Source: Bryopsis sp. KO-2023 (lineage: Eukaryota; Chlorophyta; Ulvophyceae; Bryopsidales; Bryopsidaceae). From it: 64,000 nucleotides of DNA. The translations under genes were made by a program, and so were the position numbers. Positions 56,390 through 64,000 of this stretch are shown in pieces (the stretch's first letter is position 1; each line of letters starts with the position of its first letter). The stretch covers positions 2,112,001-2,176,000 of the forward strand of contig BSYQ01000007.1 in assembly GCA_030272585.1 (NCBI GenBank). Reading direction: 5' to 3'. The notes below the pieces were generated by a model. It was not told the DNA's origin. It saw only the letters and a list, made by a program, of their open reading frames with translations, and ran no database searches.

Positions 56390-59300
56390 ATGACGACAAG
56401 ACAATACAAACGAAAAGCGCAGTCAGGTGACGCGCGATCTGGATCAGCAAAGGAAAGTTCAACCGATCACAGTAACAGGAAACGCGGAAGTGTCCGTGAA
56501 CGGTTATCGACTGTGGAAAGTGCTATTGTTGAACTGCTGGGGAGCCAGAAAAGTCTCGTCGGAGGAATTAACGAGGTTCTAAAAGAGTTCCGAGGTTTGG
56601 CGTCAAACAGATTGTGTAACCAGAAAACAGGATCACCGCCGACAGTTGGGAAAGTATCCCGACGGCAGGGAAGACAGATCGCAAAGAAGGTACACAGTTC
56701 GACGTCGAATAAGGAAGACGACGCGGTGGTTGGTGATGGAAATGGTGAAGGAAGTTTGGCGTCGGAGGATGGGGACGTCATGCCAGAAATCAAGGACGTC
56801 GGCATGCGGGATGCATGCATGTCGGGAAAGAAAGAGTCGGCGACGCCGACCACGCTCGATGACCACCCTGGGGGGCAGAATGAGGCGGAGACGAGTTCAT
56901 ACGCCATGAGGCCTCAGGATTCAGTTGGCGAACGTCAGGCTGAAGGTTGTCACACAGACGTCGGAAATGCAGTCCCTGGAAAATCGGATGTTGATTTCCA
57001 AATGGATGCCGACGAAGAGGGGAGTGTGGTTGGGTCGACCGGGGAAAAGGAGTCGAACGCAGAGGAATTAACAGCATCAGGAGTGGGAAGTCGATCCACC
57101 CTGTTGAGGTTGCGCGGCTCGCTGTCTCATGAGGCAGTTACAGTGTTGGTCGACAGCGGGGCTTCGACTGATTTCGTTTCAGAAAGCTTGGTGAAACGGT
57201 TGGGATTGAGGTACCGACCGGATAAGAATGCAAAGCCAGTTTCGCTGGCTGATGATTCAAAGGCCCATGTGATTGGGACCTGCATGACAACTGTTCGATT
57301 CGGAAAGTACAGAACGAAAAGAAAATTTCTGGTGCTGAAAGAGCTAATGCATGACATGATTTTCGGAAAGTCGTGGCTAACGGACGAAAATCCAAAAATC
57401 GATTGGATTACGCATAAAGTGACGATCAACAGAATGGGCAAGCCAGATTTGGTGCTGCAAGGTCATTATGGTGACCATCCAGAAACCAAGAACTGTGGAA
57501 GGAGATTAAACCTCCTATCAGCCAAGCAACTATCAAAACTGATCAAAGCAAATGAGGAGCAACTGTTTGCTCTATGGATCAAGCCATCAACTGAATCAAA
57601 CTCAGAGCTACCTGAATGGGAACTGCAAACTGAAGGAAAGGACTGTGAGAGTGAAGGGGAGATTACAATAATGGAACTGCTGAATGGAGACTTCCAGGGG
57701 AAACAACAACAAGAACTGACTGGAACATCACAACATGGGATGGAACTGAATGCCACCCAGAGAAATAAGGAGGTCATGTCACAACCAGATTCGCATCCAG
57801 AGTCGAGAAAAGACAAAACAAAGGACGAAGTTGGAAAAGCGAACTCTGGGACAGACTATGACGAGAGTGATGTTACAGTCGACCCAAAACTGCATGGAAT
57901 GATCGATGACATCCCAGAGGAACTAAGTGGACTGAAGGAGGTGTTACGTCAACATGCAAAGAGATTTCCCGAGGATCTACCAAAGAAGCTACCTCCTCGC
58001 CGCATGCACGATTTCGAAATCACCGAGCAGCCGGATTCCAAACCGGTCTCACGTCCGATCTACAAGCTCAGCCCAAGGGAACTCACGGAAGTGCGCTCAC
58101 AGCTCGATTACCTGCTGTCGCACAACATGATACGGCCGTCGCACAGTCCGTATGGAGCACCTGTAATCTTCGCGGCGAAATCAGATGGATCGTTGCGCAT
58201 GTGCATCGATTACCGAATGCTCAACAAGCAGACGGTGCGATCGAGATATTCCTTGCCCAGGATGGACGAGATGGCTGACCAGGTGGAAGGAGCAAAGTAT
58301 TTTACGAAAATCGACTTAAGGAGCGGCTATTGGCAGGTTCGAATCAAAGATGCACATGTTCGGAAATCTGCATTTCGAACTCGCTACGGCCATTTCGAAT
58401 GGCTTGTAATGCCGTTTGGATTCACGGACGCACCGGCGTATTTTATGCGTCTAATGAATGATACGCTGCGTCCTTACCTTGATCGATTTGTTTTGGTTTT
58501 CCTGGATGATGTGCTAATTTTCAGTCGAGATGCAGAATCGCATGCCGAGCATGTTCGGCTGGTGCTCGAAAAGTTACAGGAGCAGAAATTATATGCCAAG
58601 GCGAGTAAATGCGAATTCGGGAAGTCTGGCGTGGAGTTCTTAGGAACGTGGATGGAAAAGGATGGCACATATCCGATGGAAAATAAGATTGATGCCATTC
58701 GATCGTGGCCGCAGCCAGCGAATGTTCATGACATTCGCAGCTTCCTGGGATTATGTTCGTTCTACAGGCGATTCGTGAGGAATTTTTCGGTTATTGCGGC
58801 GCCATTGTCGAATCTCACGAAATCTGGAAAACCCTGGCACTGGGGTCGACTGGAGAAGGATGCGTTCGAAAAATTAAAGGTCGCGATGACATCTGCCCCA
58901 GTTCTAAGGCATTTCGATGATAAGCTGCCGGTGGTGGTGGCGACTGATGCTTCGCAGGAAGGAATTGGAGGGGTGTTGATGCAGCGAGGTGAATCGGGAT
59001 TGCATCCCATTGCTTTCGAATCGCATAAGTTTACGGAAGCAGAATCGAATTATCCAGTTCACGAGCAAGAATTACTTGCGATTGTGCATTGCTTGAAGAA
59101 GTGGCGGACGTATTTGGAAGGTCGTCATTTTACATTGCGAACCGATAATGCCAGTTTGGTTTGGTTGGATTCCCAGAAGGGATTAACTCGACGACAGGTG
59201 CGATGGACTCAGTTCCTAGCGCCATTTGATTTCGATACTATCCACATCAAAGGCAAAGATAATGTGGTGGCTGACGCCCTCAGTCGATGTCCCCAACCAA

Positions 59301-61399
59301 ATCGGAGTCATGGATTGGGTCCAGGAGGGGATCAGGGGTCGTCAGCTCACAAAATCAAAAAGGAATCGACCAGCCATGCATCAATGACGAAATCGGAAGC
59401 TGAGAATCACGACGACGCATGGAATGCAACTGCGAAATCAATGCAACATGCGAATTTGGAATGTGGAATCACAGGATTGAATGAAACGACAAATAAAACA
59501 CTGCCAAACAATGATTCCAATGTTATGAAGGACAGGGAATCACAGGAACTCTCCAAGGTTTCCAAGAAACTGCAGACTGGAGGGGAGCAAGGGGATGCTA
59601 CTCCAGATGTTAAGTCACATCAAAAGAAAAAGGATGTGAGATTTCAGACTACTGGGGAAAGTGGTCTTATGGAACCTGAAATCAAAAATGAAATGCCCAA
59701 AGAAAAGGATCCAAACAGGTGGTCTTCAGGAGATGACTCTGATGGAGCTCCTGAGAGTTACAGACCACTGGGCACAAGGCTGGTAAATGACGTGGACAGC
59801 CTGGGAGGAGAGAGGAGACAGAGTATGGAAAAAGGAGGAGCTAAAACTGAAACTGCAAATGCTCTAACAAGGAGCCAAGTTCAACAGAAAACAATTACAC
59901 CAGAAAAACTGGAAAAAGCACAAGCAACAGATGCATACTGTGGCAACATAAGGAAACTGCTGAAGAAATCAGATCCAAATGTCTGCAAGGAATTTACAAT
60001 GGATGGAAAGCTGATCAAGAAGAAATTTGGACAGATTGTGATCCCCACATCAATCAGACAAGAGGTATTGAAAGAAGCTCATGATTCTGATGTGGCTGGC
60101 CATAAGGGCAGAGATCGAACCCTAGATCTCATTAAAAGATACTATTCCTGGAGGCGAATGGACAAGGATGTGAACGAATACTGTAGAACATGTCCGAAGT
60201 GTCAGAAAGCAAAAGCGGAGGCGAAAGTTCCGGCTGGGAAATTACAGCCGATGCCGATACCAAATCGTCGCTGGGAATCCGTCAGCCTGGATCTCATCGT
60301 GCAGTTGCCGGAAACTGAGAAGGGAAACACGGCGATCGTAGTATTCGTCGACAGATTGAGTAAGATGTCGCACTTTGTGCCGACTGTGACGACCGCGAGC
60401 GCAAAGGACCTGGCGGAAATATTCTTCAGAGAGGTTTGGCGACATCACGGGATGCCATCGAATTTGGTATCCGACCGTGATAGCAGGTTCGTGTCTGCGT
60501 TCTGGCGCCGATTGATGGAGCTGAGTGGAACGGAGTTGAAGCTGAGCTCGGCGTTTCATCCGCAAACAGACGGACAAACGGAACGCATGAATCGCGTTCT
60601 GGAGGAAACCCTACGATGTTATGTTGATGCCAGGCGTCGCGATTGGGACGAAAGACTTCCGGCGGCGGAATTCGCATACAATAACGGTAAACACAGCTCG
60701 ACGGGCCATTCGCCGTTCTATCTCAACACCGGAGAACATCCATTGGTTCCGCTGGCGTTAATCGGGAAGCGTGAAATCGAAAGTGAGATTCGGGGAGTGC
60801 ATGACATTTTGGGAAATATGAGGAACGACCTGGATTCAGCGAAGATGTTGTTGAAGCGAGCACAGGAGAGACAGAAGAGATATGCGGACAAGTCTCGACG
60901 TGAAGAGGAGTTCAAAATCGGCGATAGGGTTTTACTATCGACCGAAAATCTATCGTTCGCTGGAAGTGGAATTTCGCCGAAGTTGGGTCCAAAGTTCGTA
61001 GGACCATTCAAGGTTCTTGCTCGACTGGGAGCAGTTGCCTACAGATTGGAGTTGCCGGAAACGTGGAACATCCATGACGTCTTTCATGTCGTCAGGATGC
61101 GTCGATACAAGGAATCGGAGGATTTCGTGAGACCAGATCCAGAGCCGCCAGCACCAGTGATGAACGAAGGACAACTCGAATACGAGGTGGAGAGAATCCT
61201 CGATCACAGGGAGACTCGTCGTGGGAGATCTGTGAAACGACGATATTTGGTTCGCTGGAAGGGTTTTGGGTCGGAACATGATTCCTGGGAGCCATGGATT
61301 CATTTGACGAACGCAGCAGAAACAGTTTTGGCATACCATCAACTCGTTGGTATCCAGCCTACGAAGGAGGAAGCTGACCTTCGGCGGCTAATGCAATGA
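56390..61399 (+). CDS. Ty3/Gypsy Gag-Pol polyprotein with chromodomain
   Basis: One open frame, 1,669 residues from the first in-frame ATG (MTTRQYKRKAQ). Order: a basic/acidic N-terminal region (1-~240) with no CCHC zinc knuckle and no recognisable capsid; aspartic protease LVDSGASTDF (Asp255); reverse transcriptase with KIDLRSGYWQV and catalytic FLDD (Asp706/707); RNase H with VVATDAS (Asp853) and RTDNASL; integrase with an HHCC zinc finger (~1225-1275, ending CRTCPKCQ), the DDE core (LDLIVQLP, LVSDRDSRF, Glu in TERMNRVLEETLR) and a GPF-type C-terminal region; and a chromodomain at ~1597-1648 (EYEVERILDHRE, then YLVRWKGFGSEHDSWEP). Chromodomains direct integration to marked chromatin. No stops or frameshifts are seen, so it could be active. 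The missing zinc knuckle is the oddity. Confidence 0.93.
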   Translation: MTTRQYKRKAQSGDARSGSAKESSTDHSNRKRGSVRERLSTVESAIVELLGSQKSLVGGINEVLKEFRGLASNRLCNQKTGSPPTVGKVSRRQGRQIAKKVHSSTSNKEDDAVVGDGNGEGSLASEDGDVMPEIKDVGMRDACMSGKKESATPTTLDDHPGGQNEAETSSYAMRPQDSVGERQAEGCHTDVGNAVPGKSDVDFQMDADEEGSVVGSTGEKESNAEELTASGVGSRSTLLRLRGSLSHEAVTVLVDSGASTDFVSESLVKRLGLRYRPDKNAKPVSLADDSKAHVIGTCMTTVRFGKYRTKRKFLVLKELMHDMIFGKSWLTDENPKIDWITHKVTINRMGKPDLVLQGHYGDHPETKNCGRRLNLLSAKQLSKLIKANEEQLFALWIKPSTESNSELPEWELQTEGKDCESEGEITIMELLNGDFQGKQQQELTGTSQHGMELNATQRNKEVMSQPDSHPESRKDKTKDEVGKANSGTDYDESDVTVDPKLHGMIDDIPEELSGLKEVLRQHAKRFPEDLPKKLPPRRMHDFEITEQPDSKPVSRPIYKLSPRELTEVRSQLDYLLSHNMIRPSHSPYGAPVIFAAKSDGSLRMCIDYRMLNKQTVRSRYSLPRMDEMADQVEGAKYFTKIDLRSGYWQVRIKDAHVRKSAFRTRYGHFEWLVMPFGFTDAPAYFMRLMNDTLRPYLDRFVLVFLDDVLIFSRDAESHAEHVRLVLEKLQEQKLYAKASKCEFGKSGVEFLGTWMEKDGTYPMENKIDAIRSWPQPANVHDIRSFLGLCSFYRRFVRNFSVIAAPLSNLTKSGKPWHWGRLEKDAFEKLKVAMTSAPVLRHFDDKLPVVVATDASQEGIGGVLMQRGESGLHPIAFESHKFTEAESNYPVHEQELLAIVHCLKKWRTYLEGRHFTLRTDNASLVWLDSQKGLTRRQVRWTQFLAPFDFDTIHIKGKDNVVADALSRCPQPNRSHGLGPGGDQGSSAHKIKKESTSHASMTKSEAENHDDAWNATAKSMQHANLECGITGLNETTNKTLPNNDSNVMKDRESQELSKVSKKLQTGGEQGDATPDVKSHQKKKDVRFQTTGESGLMEPEIKNEMPKEKDPNRWSSGDDSDGAPESYRPLGTRLVNDVDSLGGERRQSMEKGGAKTETANALTRSQVQQKTITPEKLEKAQATDAYCGNIRKLLKKSDPNVCKEFTMDGKLIKKKFGQIVIPTSIRQEVLKEAHDSDVAGHKGRDRTLDLIKRYYSWRRMDKDVNEYCRTCPKCQKAKAEAKVPAGKLQPMPIPNRRWESVSLDLIVQLPETEKGNTAIVVFVDRLSKMSHFVPTVTTASAKDLAEIFFREVWRHHGMPSNLVSDRDSRFVSAFWRRLMELSGTELKLSSAFHPQTDGQTERMNRVLEETLRCYVDARRRDWDERLPAAEFAYNNGKHSSTGHSPFYLNTGEHPLVPLALIGKREIESEIRGVHDILGNMRNDLDSAKMLLKRAQERQKRYADKSRREEEFKIGDRVLLSTENLSFAGSGISPKLGPKFVGPFKVLARLGAVAYRLELPETWNIHDVFHVVRMRRYKESEDFVRPDPEPPAPVMNEGQLEYEVERILDHRETRRGRSVKRRYLVRWKGFGSEHDSWEPWIHLTNAAETVLAYHQLVGIQPTKEEADLRRLMQ

Positions 61400-61403
61400 T
61401 AAG

Positions 61404-61411
61404 GTGATGAT
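61404..61411. repeat. 8-bp target duplication GTGATGAT, left copy
   Basis: GTGATGAT lies five bases after the polyprotein stop and is repeated at 62670-62677, immediately outside the terminal inverted repeats. Eight bases is the hAT superfamily's signature duplication length. Confidence 0.9.
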
Positions 61412-61805
61412 CAGACCTGGGCCCGACCGGACCGGCAGCGAAAAACCGGTCCGGTCCGGTCCAACCTGTCCATGGACCGGCTGACCTGTCCGGTCCTGTC
61501 CGGTCCAACGAAAAAACGCCGGTCCTTGCAAGACCGGACAGGTTGTGACCTGTCCGGTTCTGTCCACTCCGGTCCAGTCAACCTCGGAAATCTGCAGAAA
61601 TCTGGACCGGTTTTCTGACAGATTTTCCGTTTTTAGACAGGTCACACCCACATTTCGCCTTTATTAGACCGGCAATGTGACCTGTCTAAAACCGGAACGA
61701 CCCTGTCTTGACAGGGTTGTTCTCCTGTTTTAGACCGGCTCCAGGTCGGTCTGGACAGGTGGGCTGCCTGTCCAGACCGACCTGGAGCCTGTCTAGAACA
61801 GGTCG

Positions 61806-62078
61806 CACAATTAAGCACTTTTAACGTGCTAATTGTGTATCAATCGATTGGGAACTGATTCAATTGATTAAAGAACGAAGTGTTATTTATTATATACATT
61901 TTTAATGCATGAATGACGTGAGCCAAGCCCACCAGCCACCGACTAGAGGGAGTCGGTCGACTCAAGGAGGATTCGAACCCGGGTTGGCTAAGCCCGAGTC
62001 GAAGGCACTATCACTAGTGGACCCCACCACAGGGACGCTCAAAAGGGGGTCGTTACTTTTAAGTACCCGTTTAATTTT
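61806..62078. repeat. left arm of giant palindrome
   Basis: It pairs base for base with 62081-62344 across a two-base centre (GG at 62079-62080). Over the inner ~220 bp the arms look nearly perfect; one small indel and a few mismatches appear in the outer part. Similarity continues outward into the CTGTCTAGAACAGGTC region. Confidence 0.88.
61954..62036 (-). ncRNA. tRNA-like pol III promoter head, left arm
   Basis: This is the minus-strand mirror of 62123-62205. It has the B box GGTTCGAATCC and an A-box-like GGGGTCCACTAGTG ~36 bases upstream. The T-stem does not pair, so it is a tRNA-derived SINE-like head rather than a tRNA gene. Confidence 0.5.
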
Positions 62079-62080
62079 GG

Positions 62081-62344
62081 AAAATTAAACGGGTACTTAA
62101 AAGTAACGACCCCCTTTTGAGCGTCCCTGTGGTGGGGTCCACTAGTGATAGTGCCTTCGACTCGGGCTTAGCCAACCCGGGTTCGAATCCTCCTTGAGTC
62201 GACCGACTCCCTCTAGTCGGTGGCTGGTGGGCTTGGCTCACGTCATTCATGCATTAAAAATGTGTATAATAAATAACACTTCGTTCTTTAATTAATTGAA
62301 TCAGTTCTCAGTCGATTAACACATTAAAAAGTGCTTAATTGTGT
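62081..62344. repeat. right arm of giant palindrome
   Basis: Reverse complement of the left arm. It ends in ...AAAAAGTGCTTAATTGTG, beyond which further inverted similarity (TGACCTGTTCTAGACAGGT) continues. Confidence 0.88.
62123..62205 (+). ncRNA. tRNA-like pol III promoter head, right arm
   Basis: It runs from GTCCCTGTGGTGGGG through GGGTTCGAATCCTCC. The B box GGTTCGAATCC (62180-62190) is a perfect consensus match; the A box is approximate. After it comes a body with AATAAATAA-type tail sequence, as in tRNA-derived SINEs. Stem pairing is poor, so I do not call a functional tRNA. Confidence 0.5.
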
Positions 62345-62669
62345 GACCTGTTCTAGACAGGTGCCAGGTCGGTCTAAAACAGGTCATATTGGGCGTCACA
62401 TCGGTCTAAAACAGGGTCACACCGGTCTAAAACAGGTCACACGAGTATGACCGTACTAGACAGGCGACAACCTGTCTGGAAAGGTCAAATCCGGTCTAGA
62501 AAGGTCAAATCCGGTCTAGAAAAGGTGGCCTTTACTAGACCGGATTTGACCTTTCTTAGACCGGATTTGACCTTTCCAGACCGGATTTGACCTGTCTAAG
62601 AAAGGTCAAATCCGGTCCAGAAAGTGGTTGCCGGTCCGGTCCGGTCCAACGGGTCGGCGCCCAGGTCTG

Positions 62670-62677
62670 GTGATGAT
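62670..62677. repeat. 8-bp target duplication GTGATGAT, right copy
   Basis: Identical to 61404-61411 and directly adjacent to the right terminus of the hAT-like element. Confidence 0.9.
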
Positions 62678-63330
62678 TGATCGAAATCGGGCGGAAATCG
62701 AAATCGCGAGTAATCCACAGTTCGTCGCTAAGTGAGGGGGCGGTTACGGGAGAGAGAGATGAGAATTACCGTCAGGCTGGCGCTTACTGCAGGGTAAGAT
62801 TCGATTGTCCGAAAAGAGATTAATGGAAGTTTGATTTTGAATTTCGATTCTGAATCACAAAAGAAAAGGGAAATGAAGTCTGATCTGGAAAAAAGGGAAG
62901 TTGACATTCTTTATTTTTGAATTTTGTGGAGGACTCCCCAGATGGTCAGTTTGGAGGGGAATATCTATTGTTTTGACTGTGAATCAGCCTGGGCTTTACT
63001 TCTGATTGGTGGAGTATTAGTCTCTTGGCTGTTGTGTTTATTGTTGCTGACTGAGTGAGGACTGAGCCATGGTCTTATGGCTGTATACTTTGCTGACAAT
63101 GGGAATTGATCTCAGGTGGACTAAGTGACAATGATTTTGAGTGAACCAGGAGTAATGTTTGCGGGAACTCGTGATTACTAGTACTCGGTGGAGAGAGTGA
63201 ACCTCGGTTAGTAAAAAAGGGTTACGTTGATTTGACATTTGACAGTTGGGACAATTATTGATTACTGTGTTTGAGTTGAGACGTCCGGGTAGAGACATCA
63301 CGTGCTTGACGGGTGTTTTCAGCCGTGATG

Positions 63331-63340
63331 TGGAGGGGAT
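63331..63340 (+). other. polypurine tract of the younger Gypsy element
   Basis: TGGAGGGGAT lies directly before the 3' LTR and would prime plus-strand DNA synthesis. The older element has the same tract before its LTR. Confidence 0.8.
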
Positions 63341-63524
63341 TGTAGTCGGACTGGAAGACTTAGGTGTATGACCGACTAGGCGAACCCGGATGTGGGTTAT
63401 ATATTTACTGGAACCGTGTTTTTTGAGAGACCGATTTTGACTTGGACAACAACGTTGTAAGAGAACTTGACCTCCACTCACTGACTCACACCACCAAACC
63501 TCGCACCCAGAACGACCCGTCACA
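63341..63524 (+). repeat. 3' LTR (184 bp)
   Basis: Identical to the 5' LTR at 56112-56295. It is followed directly by the CCCAG duplication. Confidence 0.93.
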
Positions 63525-63529
63525 CCCAG
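63525..63529. repeat. target-site duplication CCCAG, right copy
   Basis: Matches 56107-56111 and confirms the element's right boundary. Confidence 0.9.
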
Positions 63530-64000
63530 CTAGCAAATAAACAATTCACAGCCAGCACTCTAGCAAACTCCCCTCCAGAAACATAATCAAATCATTCAAA
63601 GTCCAGGAAGTGCTAGGGAGTACAGGAAAATCAAAACACAGGAATCCAGTCCCTAGAATCCCAAATGTTCCAGTAAAAATAAGAAATCCCCAGTCAATAA
63701 ACAATCAGGTCATTCAGGTTTCAAAACACTAGCCTCTTCCCAGGCTACCCAAATTCGATTTTCTTTTCACTTCCTTTTCGAATCCTCTTTTCTAAAAACT
63801 TCCACTTCGACTTCGATCGGTTTCCAGCGACTTACCCAAAGCAGTCTGCGGTCGCCTAGCGGTAGTACCCATCACGCAATCCGATAACCGCCCCCTCGCG
63901 ATCCGTCAGTCTGTAGGTATTCCGGTCGTCCTTCGCCTCGATCGTCGTAAAGTCGTCACCACCAATCACGTCCGCCCCCGAAGGATAGCTTCTTCCTTCG
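63530..64000 (-). mobile_element. older Ty3/Gypsy element, right part (3' UTR and Pol end)
   Basis: On the minus strand this continues the element at 55606-56106. It contains GCGAGGGGGCGGTTA, close to AGTGAGGGGGCGGTTA in the younger element's 3' UTR (about 62730-62746), and the end of a Pol frame at the window edge. Confidence 0.65.
63966..64000 (-). CDS. C-terminal end of older Gypsy polyprotein (partial)
   Basis: The minus strand enters the window with ...TKEEAILRGRT and a TGA stop at 63968-63966. The younger element's polyprotein ends PTKEEADLRRLMQ, so this is the homologous chromodomain-distal tail of the host element. It is cut by the window end. Confidence 0.6.
   Translation of the reverse strand, partial: KEEAILRGRT

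Larger units (their letters stand above)
61412..62669. mobile_element. non-autonomous hAT-like foldback element
   Basis: A 1,258-bp element with termini CAGACCTGGGC...GCCCAGGTCTG (inverted, then similar CCGACC/GGTCGG), flanked by 8-bp duplications, as expected of hAT transposons. Both subterminal regions are packed with CCGGTCC/GGACCGG and GACCTGTC repeats, resembling the subterminal transposase-binding repeats of hAT elements. The interior is one giant near-palindrome centred at 62079-62080. There is no transposase, so it needs one in trans. Minus-strand frames over the CCGG repeats are not proteins. Confidence 0.85.
56112..63524 (+). mobile_element. intact Ty3/Gypsy chromovirus LTR retrotransposon
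   Basis: A 7,413-bp element with two 184-bp LTRs (56112-56295 and 63341-63524) that read identical base for base, both TG...CA, flanked by CCCAG duplications. A primer-binding site follows the 5' LTR and a polypurine tract precedes the 3' LTR. A single uninterrupted polyprotein frame (56390-61399) carries protease, reverse transcriptase, RNase H, integrase and chromodomain in Gypsy order. Identical LTRs mean a very recent insertion. It landed in an older related element in opposite orientation, and later or in the source copy received a hAT-like element just after its stop codon. Confidence 0.95.

Noticed and set aside
61388..61651. Minus-strand open frame over the CCGG-rich end of the hAT-like element
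   Set aside because: It translates repeated CCGGTCC/GACCTGTC motifs into periodic Asp-Arg-Thr-Gly strings; it is subterminal repeat DNA, not a protein.
1..64000. CRISPR arrays, operons, bacterial promoters or ribosome binding sites
   Set aside because: The genes are intron-containing nuclear eukaryotic genes; no regularly spaced short repeats or Shine-Dalgarno-led operons are present.

Overview
The window is nuclear DNA of a photosynthetic green-lineage eukaryote. Genes are split by many short GT-AG introns, and coding exons alternate with long T-, A- or G-rich tracts. Two chlorophyll a/b antenna proteins carry simple plastid transit peptides with no secretory signal in front. A plant-type bZIP factor and a chromodomain Ty3/Gypsy element point the same way. 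A streptophyte alga is my best guess and a prasinophyte is possible; the species cannot be fixed from the sequence. All spliced models below were built by hand from splice sites, and reading phase is consistent across every junction given.

Layout. 0.9-6 kb: a plastid-targeted DUF1818-like protein and a Gemin3/DDX20-type RNA helicase (+). 8.5-13 kb: a secreted sugar-epimerase-fold protein with two Cys-rich modules (-) and a glutathione S-transferase (+). 14-18 kb: an LHCB7-like antenna protein (-), a small ankyrin protein (-) and a divergent unknown protein (+). 19-30.5 kb: a TLC-domain membrane protein and the 17-exon VPS50/syndetin gene (both -), the latter holding a LINE fragment at one splice acceptor. 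31-36 kb: a three-domain fusion of degenerate APH kinase, M23 peptidase and class III aminotransferase, and a CDKN3-like phosphatase (both +). 37-50 kb: NDUFA5 (-), an oxysterol-binding-protein relative (-), eIF2B beta (+) and a bZIP factor (+). 52-54 kb: an LHCA-type photosystem I antenna protein (-).

The last 8.4 kb are nested transposons. An intact Ty3/Gypsy chromovirus with identical 184-bp LTRs and a 5-bp target duplication sits inside an older, related Gypsy element in the opposite orientation that runs off the window end. The younger element itself carries a 1.26-kb hAT-like foldback element with an 8-bp target duplication, whose near-palindromic arms each contain a tRNA-like pol III promoter.

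The genes do not form one pathway. They are a normal housekeeping mix: photosynthetic antennae, translation initiation, snRNP assembly, complex I, endosomal recycling and lipid transfer. The least ordinary items are the secreted epimerase fusion, the pseudokinase-peptidase-aminotransferase fusion, the foldback element and the LINE insertion that duplicated a splice acceptor.
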